64,000 nt of DNA, taken from contig CM030707.1 in the NCBI GenBank assembly GCA_017979445.1, positions 23,690,586 to 23,754,585 on the forward strand, in the 5' to 3' direction. Origin of the DNA: Akebia trifoliata (taxonomy: Eukaryota; Streptophyta; Magnoliopsida; Ranunculales; Lardizabalaceae). The notes below the pieces were generated by a model. That model saw only the letters and a list, made by a program, of their open reading frames with translations, was not told the origin of the DNA and did no database searches. The position numbers were made by a program, and so were the translations under genes. Of the stretch, positions 1 to 10,738 are shown in pieces (the first letter of the stretch is position 1; each line of letters starts with the position of its first letter).

Positions 1-186
1 ATAAGCAATAATGCTTATGTAATGGATTTACCTGATGATATGCTATGGTCAATTAAATCCTTTAAATAAAGTCTGAAGAATAGATATCACTAAAAGTGGA
101 TTAGAACGAGAGATGAATGAAAAATAAAAATAAAAATGCCTTCAAGAACAACTTGAAAATGAGTTTTTTTTTTAAGAAAGGGGGCT
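1..186 (+). pseudogene. Ty3/gypsy polyprotein C-terminus and polypurine tract (element cut by window edge)
   Basis: The first 69 bases read as one frame ending in TAA at 67-69 and contain NNAYVMDLPDDM. This matches the motif near the C-terminal end of integrase in many plant Ty3/gypsy polyproteins (NAYVLDLP type). About 100 bases further on is an A/G-rich tract ending aagaaagggggct (about 174-186), placed directly before the LTR as a polypurine tract should be. The rest of the element lies left of the window, so its lineage and intactness cannot be judged. Confidence 0.65.
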
Positions 187-673
187 TGATGTAAGAAATC
201 TACAAGTCCAAGCAATTTTCTAATTCTGTTAGGTTTTATTTTTATTTCTAGTTTTAGTAGGATTTCTATTTTATAGTTAAGTTAGGAGTATAATTTCTTG
301 TTAGTTTCTAATTTGTTTTAAATTTATTTTATTATTTAGACTATAATTAAAAGTGTTTAAAAGTGTCTAATTTGAATTCTAATAGGATTAGAAAGTTAGT
401 ATTTGTTATAGATATGTTAGGAATATTAATGTTTAGTATTTTAGTAGGATTCGAAATTGTTATGATGGAATTATCTATATAAGGAGCTCTAAATTCGAAA
501 ATCAATCAATTTAATTATCTTTTTTTACTTTTAAGTACTTTTTAACTTTATGTTATATTTTCTTTCAAGTTTTTGCTTGTTTATCAATTGAATCTATTGA
601 TTCAAATTGATTTAGAGTGTTCCATTGATCACAACCTATTGAATCTATTGATTCATAAGCTTTCGTTACGTCA
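187..673 (+). repeat. 3' LTR of the Ty3/gypsy element
   Basis: The segment begins TGATGTAAG right after the polypurine tract and ends in ...tacgtca, giving the usual TG...CA termini over about 487 bp. A TATA-like tctatataagg lies near 472-482. The base after the LTR enters LINE-derived sequence, so the element inserted into the LINE. The right-hand target duplication would be gttgg (674-678). Its left partner is outside the window and cannot be checked. The exact start (187 or 190) is uncertain. Confidence 0.6.
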
Positions 674-1130
674 GTTGGTCTCTTAATCTTGGGTACAATA
701 GTGATGGCAATGACATTGACTTATCTAATTAATTTTTTTCTTTGGACATACCATCTAAATGTAGCAACCACGCCCTATTTGATGATGTTCCAAGTCTTTT
801 GGAAGAAAGTTGCCGTATACTCATCGGGGCTTGGAGTCTTATTTCTATCCATAGAGAATATGGCATCTCTGATTTCCTTTTCATTCATAGGAGTAGTCAG
901 ATTATTGGTCGTAGAGGCATCTAGTTCCTTGAGCTGAACTTCTTGGGCTCTAGAGTCAATGTTAGAGCTAGATGTATGGAGCTTTTTGTAATAGGTACCG
1001 ACTTCTTACTCTATCTCATCTTCCTTTTCAAGCCACTTCCCATTATTGTCTTATAATGAGGAAATCATGTTTATGGCTCTCCTAGCAAGTTGGGACTTGT
1101 GGAAGAAAGGGGTGTTCAAGTCTCCCAATT
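674..1130 (-). pseudogene. LINE reverse transcriptase, N-terminal fragment
   Basis: After a WLKLGDLNTPFFHK motif, minus-strand reading gives NKTPGPDEYTATFFQKTWNI and then VIAITIVPKIKRPTDVTKA, the start of a non-LTR RT up to its IPK block. The reading is then lost at the LTR boundary near 674. The catalytic YADD region is not in the window. Confidence 0.7.
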
Positions 1131-1439
1131 TCAGCCATTGAATTTTGGACATATGTCTAATGGTAGCTTCCTCCCTCCTAGCCACCTCCTAATAGATGAG
1201 AGTTATCTTCTTATTTCTGTTGGCAAGATTTTTGGTTAGAGGTTGTTCTTGAATAGCTTTTTATACTCTCTCTAATTGGCCAAAGGTGCGTTCAAAAGTC
1301 TTTATCCTCTCCAAAAAGATGATAACTCCTGATTTTTAATAGTGACTTCAGCCTTAAAACTACTTTTAACATGCAATTTCCTCTAATAGATTCCTCCCCT
1401 TTGACCTTAACCACATCAAGAAACCTCCTATCTTTAGCC

Positions 1440-2175
1440 CAGAAGTTGAATAATAGAAAGGGCCTCAGTCTATTGGTCTTGTCCTTTCACAAGATGATAG
1501 TCCCATGACTATGGTCTAAGATCCCAAAAGGATGAAGCTCTACTTCAGATCTATTGAAGGTTTCAATCCAATTGATATTGGATAACACTCTATCTACTTT
1601 TGAAAATATTCTTCTGTTATCCTGTTTGTTACACCATGTTAAATGGCAACCCCTAACTTTCAAGTCCATAAGGTTGGCCTTTTGAAAGCTCTTAACTAGG
1701 TCCTTAACATCAGCATTAGTCACTTTTTTTCCTCCAACTTTTTCTCCCATAGAGGTGATAGGGTTGAAGTCTTTCATTACTAGCTAAGGGAGATCAGCAT
1801 TGGAAGCAATGCGCTCCGACTCCTTCCAAACTCTTTTCCTTTCTTGCCTAACATTTATCCCATAAACCATAGTTAGCAAGAAGTGAAGGTCATCCTGGTA
1901 TCTTCCTTGCATAATGATCGTCTAGTCTAATTTAAATAACAACTCCATGTTAACACGATTGATATTCCAACCAATTCATATCCTGCCCTTCAAAGCACAA
2001 TTATAATTTTCTTGCATCTTCTAATCAGTCCACGTCCTTCAAACAATGCCTTCCTTATTGACTTTTCTAACTTTAGTTTCCATGATACCCATGATATCTA
2101 GGTGGTTCTTAGTGATAAATCTCCTTAATTAATATTGTTTGAGGGGATCATTCACTGTAATATTCCAGGCAACAC
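1440..2175 (-). pseudogene. LINE APE-type endonuclease domain, degenerate
   Basis: On the minus strand the domain starts with an AWN-type motif, then NDPLKQY and HLDIMGIMETKV, as in plant L1 ORF2. The open stretch 1777-1487 holds KDFNPI (the GDFN catalytic block), GGKKV, DLKVRGCHLTWCN, KVDRVLSN and LDHSH (the SDHSP block). FNFWAKDRRFLDVV follows after a stop. In L1 elements this domain nicks target DNA to prime reverse transcription. Several stops separate the blocks, and the conserved SDH is read as LDH. Confidence 0.75.
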
Positions 2176-2769
2176 ACTTAATTGGAAAATTCCAGATCCC
2201 CCTACTTTCTCCCCCTCTTGGGTATCTTTGATCCTATCCTAATATTGCATAATTCTCATTGCTTCCTTGATGTGTTGTAGGGTAGGAAGTCTGTTAGACT
2301 GCTTCATAGCCATTTCACCCACCCTCAAGTTGTTGAAGTCCATGTTCTCCCATTTTTGTATTTCCACATTCATGTTATCCTCCTCATTCTGAAGGGCCTA
2401 TAATTTGTTGTTAGGGGGTAAGGTTGTGGCTTGGGGTGCTAAACCTAATGGGTTTGTTCCCTTTTACTTCAGTGTTGGGTTCCTTATTGAGGTTGTTTTA
2501 GTTTTTCTCCTTGTATCCAGTTGTCTTTTTGCTGGTTTCTCTTACCTCCATTGTATTTTTATCAACAAACGCAAGTTTCTCCCACTCTACTTCTTGGTGA
2601 GTTGAAGTGGTGTCTTCAGTAGTTTTTTGTTGATTTTCTTTTTGATTTCCTATTGGTTTTGAGTTGGTGTGACCTTGCTGGCAGTTCCTATTGTTGTGTT
2701 TATGGGTGACTCTAGTCCATTCATTTTTTATTCTATGGTCCCCTTCCATTTCCCTTGTTGTGCCCTGCC

Positions 2770-3490
2770 TTGGATCTGGTTATGTGTCTCCTTTGTTTGT
2801 TTTGTTATTCTCAAGTAATAAATTAGATTCAGGGTGCCCAAAGGTATAATAAATAGAGCATTTCAGAGGCATCCAATCATATTCTATAAACACCTTAGCA
2901 TGGTTTCATCCTATACTAAAATGAATAGCTTGTTAGGAAGGTCCTTGGATGCCTCTATCTCTATACACACCTTGGCATAAGCCATTCTGAGTAATCCTTT
3001 TGTAGCACTGCCATAAAAAGAGGTTTGCCAATAAAGCTGGTAATGAAGCCTAGGGTGCGTGGGTTCCAAAACTGATTTGGGAGGTCAAGGAGCTTAATCC
3101 AAATAGGTATAGCAGAATACTCTAACTTTTCTAGCTCAATTCTTGCTTTCCACTACTTGAGCACCACTAATCTCCTTGCTACAAACTAGGGCCCTTATGC
3201 AAGGTCATTTTCCTGTCTTCTTCTTCTCCAAATTTCAAGAAGTTGAGCTTGTTACATTTCGAGAAGATCTCCAACCTACCTCTTGGCTTCCACATCCTTT
3301 CTACAACATTCTTAACTATTGCATATGAGATGTTGTGACTTAGGAAGTGCTCAACTAGACTTCCTTCCCAATCCTCCTCTTCCTTTCTTAATGTCTCTTT
3401 GGAGCAAGAAATAAACCTCTTATTACCTTCTAGAATTTGAGGGTGGGATGTCAGCTTACCTGTTGAAGTTCTTGTGTTTTTTCCCACTAA
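2770..3490 (-). pseudogene. LINE ORF1-like (DUF4283-type) fragment
   Basis: An open stretch at 3487-3179 contains LVEHFLSHNISYAIVKNVVE followed by MWKPRGRLEIFSKCNKLNFL. This is the pattern of the N-terminal domain in plant LINE ORF1 and DUF4283 proteins (LVGYF..., then W...G...D...F.F). Homology continues with stops to about 2770, including a match to the usual IPIWIKLLDLP motif. It would encode a nucleic-acid-binding protein of the LINE ribonucleoprotein. No zinc knuckle was found. The family name is from memory of the motif pattern. Confidence 0.6.
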
Positions 3491-3602
3491 AGTTACCTAG
3501 GAGTGAGGTCTGTTGTGAGTGTCTCATCTATTATTTTTGTGTAATTATATCAAAAAAGATAAACAAAAAGGAAATTTAAATAAAATAACAAAAGACTAAA
3601 TA

Positions 3603-4338
3603 TGTTAAAAATATTGATTGGACTCAATCACTAATTTGAAGATAACGAGGTTTGTATTAGATACAATAGCCTTAAGATAGATTTCGACCCTACAATGTGT
3701 TAGTAGTCGATGGACGTCTGATTCCCATGATACAATGCTTCATACGAGTACAAGGTAGCACTCAAGTGTACACGTAAAATCGAACTTGTATTGTGGTTGT
3801 ACTCTCAATGACTCACGAGAAAACACAAGTAGACCGAATGATAAAATGCAAGTAAATTCGAAAATTCAATGATGAAAATGAAAGAAAGGATGAGAATTTA
3901 TAGATTTAGAAGTGTCTCTCTAGATAGACATCATAATTAGAGAAAATGTTTTTAAGTTGTGACTGTTTTGGACATATACTTTGTGAGGACTTTAGAATAG
4001 CCACCACTTGTGTCTCTTAGAAAAGTCATGAGTTGCAACTCATTGAGTTCAACTCAATGGACAAAGTAATTGAATAAAGATGCCTAACTAATTTGAGCAA
4101 AAGTGGGCCTTTCACACGCATCGATGTGAGGCTTAAATCCGAGATTTGTAAGCCTTTTACTCGCGCATTGCATGCGCACATACGCACATGCGTTACACTT
4201 TTTAGTTATTTTTATTTGATGTGAGACAAAAACTATTATACCATAACTTAAAAACTATTATACCATAACTTAAAAACAAGCCTCTTAACACTTACACTTC
4301 CATTCAAACATAAGGAATAATCCCAGATTTTTCCAACA
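3603..4338 (-). repeat. Probable Ty1/copia-type LTR
   Basis: Read on the minus strand the segment begins TGTTGGAAAAATC, directly after a GGGGAT tract that looks like a polypurine tract (plus 4339-4344). On the plus side it begins TGTTAAAAAT, so both ends share a short inverted TGTT/AACA. The length, about 736 bp, suits a copia LTR. It lies downstream of the minus-strand copia RT/RNase H fragment at 9085-10145, which would fit a 3' LTR of that element, but more than 4 kb of unrelated sequence separates them. No second LTR was found. Boundaries are tentative. Confidence 0.4.
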
Positions 4339-4344
4339 ATCCCC

Positions 4345-5319
4345 TACATTAATGAAAAAAAGTCGAAACTACAGAATGAATACGATAAAATATTCTAAAA
4401 AACATAGAGAGTACAATAGAAAATGTCATGTATCAGGAGAAGCAGCTTGTAACTTTGAAATTTTTCTTAGTGAGAGTTTATCATATTTACTAGACTAAGT
4501 AATTAACAAAAATTTTGAACTATTCAATTTTTTATGTAGATCAAGACAACAGACTTCACAAATTTTCTTTCCAACCATAGTTAATTCTTACGATTGTATA
4601 TATTTTGGTCTTGAGCAATCCCAGATTCATGACTGCTCTAGAGAATCCAATCTTGTCAGATTTTCATAGAATCGGCCCAATTCTACACTCACATAAGTAA
4701 CACTATATTAAGAGTACCTGTTGTATCCACTTGTAAATACAAGATATATGCCTTATTAGAAGCTTAGGTTATCCTAAACACTTGTTGTAAACAACACTAA
4801 TGCATCATAAAAATGGGTAGAAGAAAAATCTTTTTAGTGTTTTCGGTTAAATCACTATCGATACGCTATTTTGCATCTGCCTGATTCAACAAATCGTTAT
4901 TCAGTTGTTGTAGATTTCTAATGATGAATGTAAAATATGTAAAAAGTCAAAAGTTTATTAGAAGCTCTCTCCCAATTTCTTCTACTTCTTTTCTCGTGAT
5001 TTCATTTCTTTTACTTAGCACATTCGACATAAAAATTACACACATTTAGAATTATTACACTTTGCATTCAATTTAGCAAGTACGTAGACTTAAGTTTGCC
5101 ACACATTTTTGATAACCTAGAGACATTGCAACGTTAGGAAAATATGACATCGAGACTTAGAAATAATCACATTAGGACTAAAAAAAGTCGCATGTCGAAA
5201 CTTGTAAAAATTGATCAAAATGATGAAAATAAGCCTCGTGGGTTCTATACCTCCGAAATGTCCCGAGAGTACCAATGTTGTACTCGGGATATGATTTTGA
5301 GTCTAACAAGACTAAAATT
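4345..5319. other. AT-rich stretch, no gene
   Basis: No frame resembles a known protein. By position it may be 3' untranslated sequence of the decayed copia element between its polypurine tract and coding end, but no motif proves that. The last eight bases are the left target duplication of the MITE that follows. Confidence 0.3.
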
Positions 5320-5870
5320 TAGGGCTTAAAATGGGTCAAATATTATCTGAAATATGAGTGATCCGAAATTGATTTTTTTGCGGATTTGGTTTCTTCAAGC
5401 ATAGTTGATTTAAAATATGGGTCAGATATAGGTTGATGTCCCTTAACCCGAGTCAGATACAGCTCGGATATGGATCCATCCTTATATCTGAATGATATAT
5501 TATTTTGTATGTTATATTTTTATATTTTTTTAGTCTATCCTTTATCAATCAATGAGTATACAGTGTAGCGGTCAGAGTTTTTTTTCAAAGGGGGAGGTCT
5601 TGAGTTTAAATCACATTTAAGCCACATTTTTTAAATAAATAACTTTGTAATGATTTGAAATTATTTGACCCGACTGACCCGAATAAATTAATTCGATCGG
5701 ATTGGATTCGGATACGGATTTAATGAAAGTAAAAAAAAAAAATTTGAATATGATTTGAGTTAATAGGATTCGAGTCGAATCCAGATCAAGATTTGGACCT
5801 AAATTAACAATTCAGATATGGATATGCATAGAAATATATTTGGCCCGAACCCGATCCATTTTAAACCCTA
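5320..5870. mobile_element. Non-autonomous hAT-type DNA transposon (MITE), 551 bp
   Basis: The left end TAGGGCTTAAAATGG is an inverted copy of the right end (right end complement TAGGGTTTAAAATGG), with one mismatch in 15. The element is flanked by a perfect 8-bp direct repeat, ctaaaatt at 5312-5319 and 5871-5878. An 8-bp duplication and a (C/T)A(G)GG-type terminus are typical of the hAT superfamily. There is no transposase. The interior is rich in degenerate repeats of GAACCCGA / TCGGAT type. Confidence 0.85.
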
Positions 5871-5878
5871 CTAAAATT

Positions 5879-6959
5879 GATGAAAAAGGAAAATTTTACG
5901 AAGAATTGTAAAAATGATTAAATACCCATTGATGTTCAATTTTTACCTAGAGACCTAGATTCTTAAGAAATTGTGATTAAAAATAAACTTTCGACAATAT
6001 TCACGCATATTGAGAAAATTTAGAAATCTCACACTTTAGGAAAATCAAAATTTTTTACAAAAAAATAATGAAATTTTGTACATAAAATGATGATTTCCGC
6101 AATGTGGAATGACATCAATCGATTGTGATAAAATTAAAATTTTAATCATGAAATTGAGTATTGGACCCTTGCCAATAAAATTTTAAAATTTTACTTATTA
6201 CATTCTAATTTGAAAAGTCAAATTAAATGAAAACAGGGTGCTAATAATATTTTTTTTTATCAAAGGAAAACATATTATCCGTAAATTATGGAAATAAGAT
6301 CACTAATTGATTAATAAAATCTAATATCTGATCAACTTAAAAAATCGTCCACTAATCACATTTTCACCAAATAACCGATCATGATAAGTTTCAACCAATT
6401 GATCCATCAAGAGCTAAAACTTAATCTATAGATTCGACTTAGTGTTTACCAATTAAAATTAACTAACCATTAATCGATCGCCAAGCATTGAATTAAAATT
6501 AAAAATTAGATTTCCAAATAAAAAAATTTCATCAAAATTTTTAAAAATATTAACCAATCAAATGAAGAATTGATCTCTATTGAAAACAAGCCAATCAAAC
6601 CAATCGAAATAATCACCAACTAATCGATCAAATTAATTAAAAATTATGATTTAAATTGGGAAAAGCAGGTAAGATGCATTGAATCATCACCCCTCAAATA
6701 AAATAAAGAACTCCTTATGGTTCACGTTGCACAAAAAACTTTTATTTTGATACTCCCAAAATCGTGAAAAAAAAGAAGAAAAACAAATAAAATCTATAAA
6801 ATCTTTTTTTCCTTTTCATGTTTTATTATGGTCTAAAACAAACTAAAAAAAAAAAAAAAAAAAAAAACTGGCCTGAGATCACATTTAAAGAAAATCATGC
6901 AAGAAGATAAACATATAGAAAGACGTTAGATTAAAAATCAAAATAGAAAAATATATATA
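5879..6959. other. AT-rich degenerate repeat sequence, no gene
   Basis: No coding signal. From about 6300 to 6660 there are many short variants of an ATCGATCAA/TTGATC motif, resembling the complement of the minisatellite unit at 8315. A run of about 23 A bases lies near 6844-6867. The stretch may belong to the old Ogre-like LTR or leader remnant to its right. Confidence 0.3.
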
Positions 6960-9010
6960 AAAAGTAAGAAAATATACATAAAATCACGATCTCCTCTATA
7001 AAAAAGGACTCATGCAAGAAGGAAAGGGCAACAAGAGAGGCATGAAAAGAAGTTGAGAAAAAAAAAAAAAACACAGAAGGTTAGAAGACGAAAAAATGAT
7101 AGTGAGATAAAACAAAAGGAAGAAAAGAGACCGATCAAAAGAAAAAAAATATTTTCTAACCTAAGAATTAGGAGAGGAGACAACAACCATTGGATGCACG
7201 AAGAGGGTCGTTTCTTATTCCCTTTTTCGATGCGCGACCTTTTTCTACCCACGCACATGTGCACCTCCATCTCTTTCTCTTCACACCATCTTCTTCTTCA
7301 TATCACAATACCCCCTTTTTTTTGCATGTCATACAACAATCACCCCCTTTCTTTTAGGTCTCCACCCTTATTAACCTTCTCCATGTTTCTCTCTATCTTT
7401 CTATATTTGTAGAGGCGCATAGACCTCTCCATAATTTTCACCCATGTTGACTTTCTCATTCCTTTTTCCCTTTTTATATCTCCCACTTCACTTCTCTTCA
7501 TACTATATAATCAAAACATTGTCTCATGAATTTCATTAAACCATCATTTTCCCTTCGACAATCTCAAGTTACAAGTGATCGGGAAAGCGTCATATTTATA
7601 TGATGTTCTAAAATATTTTTGAAGGAATCCTAGGCAATCAAAAAATTCATACTGAATTAAATGTAAGTATCACTCTTTTTTTGGATTAATTGAATGATCA
7701 TTTTTCTTATTACTTAATAAATTGTTGCAGAGTGTAAGGATTAGACATTTTACTTTATACCTTGACCATTCCTAAGTCACTAAAAACTATCAAAATTAAC
7801 GGATCAATCCATTATTTTATGTGGGTTTGACTGCTCGAGATTAACTCATTGAGTGATACCTCATGGGGTAACGATTGTATTTCTTTTTTCTTTCCTTTTT
7901 GATCACTTTTATTCCTTGCATTTTATGTTCGACCGGTGAAGAGGTGAGTTGGCTAATGGGTTTTGTGCTTACGTAAATTGAAAGTTGTTCCCTTAGAGAA
8001 TGCTCAAGCAAATTGATATATTGTAGTAAGGGCCGACATATAGATTTTAAATCATTTCCATTCTTCAAATAAATGGGGAATCGATCAAGTCAAATTACTA
8101 TTTTGGTAAATACACAAGGAAAAACCAATTTGTTTCCTTTCAAAAAATATGCATGAGCCAACTTGAGAATTTTTTTCTATCATGGTGTGCATTAAGTAAA
8201 ATCATTTTTGAAAATTTGCCAAGAGTCGACTCATTGTTTTGGCAAGGGCATGAAAAAAAATTATTTCTTTCCTTAATGAGTCGACTCAATAATTTATTTG
8301 GACACGTGATTGAAGATCAATTAAAAATTCAATTTTTGTTATAGATTGGTGATCAATTAAATATTCAGAATTTTTTTATAGATTGGTGATCAATTAAAAA
8401 TTTAGATTTTTTTTTCATAGATTGACGATCAATTAAAAATTTAGATTTTTCATAGATTGGTGATCAATTAAAAATTTAAGTTCTTCATGGGGTTGGTGAT
8501 TGATTAAACTTTTAGATTTTTCATGAACTACCGAATCAATTGGAATTTTCTCTCTTTATAAGATTAGTGGATCGATTCGTTCAATTTTGATGAATGAAGG
8601 ATACCCATTATTCCTTTATGCCATGTGAGCTTGATGATGGAAATTAAGGTTTTTTTATCTCTTCAATGCATGCAATTTTTTAAAATCTTTTTGAGGAAAT
8701 CATAGTTATTGTATTTGATTTATTAACACTGCATAAAATAATGATGATTGGACCATAGTTTGACTTTAGTCTTCTCCTTTTGACGTTAGAAAATCTTGGA
8801 TCGTAATAGAGACTGATCACCTCGATCGCGCGAGTTCGATGCCTAAAATATTTTGAAACCCGTAACTTGACCCTTTGCTCATTTCTCTTATCCCATGGAC
8901 CAATCCGGATTCATTTTGGAGTTATTTTGATTGATATACCTAAACTAGGTGGCGACTGCCCATTCCCTAAAAATCCTCCAATTATCTATTTGATATTTTT
9001 TATTATTTAG
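6960..9010 (+). repeat. Old, diverged Tat/Ogre-type LTR remnant
   Basis: The right end repeats, in order and strongly diverged, the end of the Ogre-like LTRs of elements A-C: gatgcctaaaatattttg (against gtgcctaacaccttccaac), aacccgtaacttgaccc (against accccgtaacatgatcccc), and then aactaggtggcgactgcc at about 8946-8963 (against aactaggtggcgactctc). A TATA-like ctataaaaaagg lies near 6996-7007. The start cannot be fixed and no body or partner LTR follows, so this is probably a solo or truncated LTR far older than the nested elements. The long apparent reading frames near 7010-7412 are low-complexity. Confidence 0.4.
8315..8535 (+). repeat. 36-bp minisatellite, about six copies
   Basis: The core gatcaattaaaaatt or a variant recurs at 8315, 8351, 8388, 8427, 8462 and 8498, spaced 35-39 bp, each followed by T-rich sequence and atagattggt. 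The copies are diverged and vary in T-run length. The array lies within the old LTR remnant. Confidence 0.75.
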
Positions 9011-9084
9011 TAAAAAGTATCGAGGCATTTTCAGTTACTCACAATTAGTTTTTTCTATTAAACTTAGTCCATGGGATCTCCAAT

Positions 9085-10145
9085 CATTAGGTTAGGTTTT
9101 CATTGAGGTAACTCATAAATATAAACTTTAATCCCATTTTTCTCAATGTACGATATATATTTTTTCTAGACAAACCTTTAGTAAACGGATCTAACAAATT
9201 TTCTTTTGACTTTATAAAGTAAATAAATAATTTCATTTAAGAGCAATTGTATAACAGTGTCGTGTCTACAACGTATATGTCGTGACTTTCCATTATACAC
9301 AAAATTTTATGCCCAGGCAACAACGGTTTGGTTATCACAATATACACAAATTGTTGGCACAGGTTTTTCCTATAATGGAATATCCTCTAAGAAATGATAT
9401 AACTCATTATGCTTCTTTGCTTACTTTATTTAAAATAATAAATTTAGATTCTATTATGGAACGTGCTATATATGTTTGTTTGGAGGATTTCTATGAAACA
9501 ATTGCACCATTAAGTGTAAATACATAACACCACTGGTGGACTTTGATCTTTAAAGTATGATATCCAATTGGTATCACTGTATCCCTAAAAAATAATTAGA
9601 TATCTAATATAATGTAATTCATAGTCTAGGGTGTACTTCAAATATTTCAAAATCCTGATTAATGCTTCTCAATGAGTAACTCCAGGGTTACTTGTATGTC
9701 TACTTAGTTTTTCAACCGAGTAAACAATATTCAATCTTGTGAAGTTCATGATATACATTACACTACAAATCATCTGAGCATATTCTAGTTGAGATATGAT
9801 AAGACCGATATTTTTCTTTAAGTTATGATTAAAATTAAAATGTGTTTTTGCAGGATTAATATCAAACTTGTTGAATTTTTTCAACATTTTCTCAATATAG
9901 TGTGTTTGAGAAAAAATTAGTCCATATGAAATTCTTAAAATTTTAATTCCAAGAATAACATCCGCTATACCTACATCCTTAGTATCGAAATTATTGGTCA
10001 ATATTTTTTTAGTGGATTTAATGATATTTTTATTAGTTTTAATAATAAACATATCATCCACATAAAAACAAAGAATGACATATGTATTATCAATATTTTT
10101 ATAGTTTACACATTTGTCACACTTATTAATTTTGAAACTGTAGAC
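9085..10145 (-). pseudogene. Ty1/copia RT and RNase H fragment
   Basis: Read on the minus strand, the C-terminal part of copia reverse transcriptase is open from 10061 to 9669: the catalytic VDDM (preceded by FY), then IIKTNKNI, NNFDTKDVGIADVILGIKI, GLIFSQTHYIEKMLKKF. RNase H follows with stops: GYSDTNWISYFKDQS, TFHNRI, HDIYVVDTTL and LLDPFTKGLSRKNIYRT, the usual order of copia RNase H to the LADPLTK end. Sequence upstream of RT (plus >10145) is unrelated, so gag, protease, integrase and the start of RT are gone. Confidence 0.85.
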
Positions 10146-10406
10146 ATGAGATATTCATCTTTGAACCTCAATGCTATGTTGTTTGGAGTCACCATCATTT
10201 TTTTTTTGAAAATGGGTATGAATGGACACTTGAATCAAATTTTTTAGAAAAATCATTTTCATGACATTGTAGTGACTCTCAGTCATGAAAAATGTATGGT
10301 CTACCTAAGATATAGGTAAGGGGATTTAGTTAGAGAATGAGAAATGCGTTAGGCGTCACATTCTCTTCACCTAGGGTGATTATCTTTTTAGAATTGGTCA
10401 TTTGAA
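10146..10406. other. Non-coding spacer with a hairpin
   Basis: No reading frame of interest. A 12-bp stem is formed by cattttcatgac (10254-10265) and gtcatgaaaaatg (10282-10294), with one bulged base and a loop of about 16. The right end carries the left target duplication of the SINE (10390-10406). Confidence 0.4.
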
Positions 10407-10601
10407 CTCACCCATGGGTTGCCTAAGTGGTAAATGGGCGAGCACGTGAAGTGTGGGCTAGGCGCACGTCATGGGTTCGATTCCCCTCTTGGGTTTTTCT
10501 CATGATTTAACTGAGGAACCATGGCGGTGGGTTGTTGTGGTAGTCCTCCCCGAGATTAATCGTGGTGTGCGCAAGTTGGCCCGGACACTAGCAAAAAAAA
10601 A
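10407..10601 (+). mobile_element. tRNA-derived SINE with target duplication
   Basis: The element is about 195 bp. It has an A-box-like ttgcctaagtgg (10420-10431) and a canonical B box ggttcgattcc (10474-10484), the internal RNA polymerase III promoter inherited from a tRNA. A tRNA-unrelated body ends in gttggcccggacacta and a 3' A-tract. It is flanked by a 17-bp direct repeat, agaattggtcatttgaa (10390-10406) and agaattgatcatttgaa (10602-10618), with one mismatch. It has no coding capacity and would rely on LINE enzymes. The end sequence recalls plant Au-type SINEs, from memory only. Confidence 0.85.
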
Positions 10602-10738
10602 AGAATTGATCATTTGAATAGTTAACAAAATAATAAACATGCATGAAGTGGGTATGTGCACATGGTGCGTACGTACCTCTTTGACAGAAGATTTAATGTT
10701 AGTATTGACATGAGGAATATCCTATGAAAGAAGATATC

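Larger units (their letters stand above)
674..3540 (-). mobile_element. L1-type LINE, degenerate, truncated by an LTR insertion
   Basis: Minus-strand translation gives the non-LTR order: an ORF1-like segment (about 3490-2770), a second frame starting with an AWN-type motif near 2165, an APE endonuclease, and the beginning of reverse transcriptase at about 1000-680 (APGPD-like motif read here as TPGPD). RT stops where the gypsy LTR begins, so the 3' half of the LINE is displaced left of the window. Stops and frameshifts interrupt every segment, so this is an old non-functional copy. No poly(A) tail or target duplication can be seen because the 3' end is missing. Confidence 0.8.

Noticed and set aside
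689..937. Plus-strand frame resembling a membrane protein
   Set aside because: Antisense shadow of the LINE reverse transcriptase on the minus strand.
7010..7412. Possible small membrane protein or Lys-rich protein
   Set aside because: Both strands give frames from purine-rich and pyrimidine-rich low-complexity DNA within an old LTR remnant. No domain and no conservation.
10407..10490. Functional tRNA gene
   Set aside because: A and B boxes are present but the sequence does not fold into a cloverleaf I can trace, and it continues into a SINE body with A-tail and target duplication.
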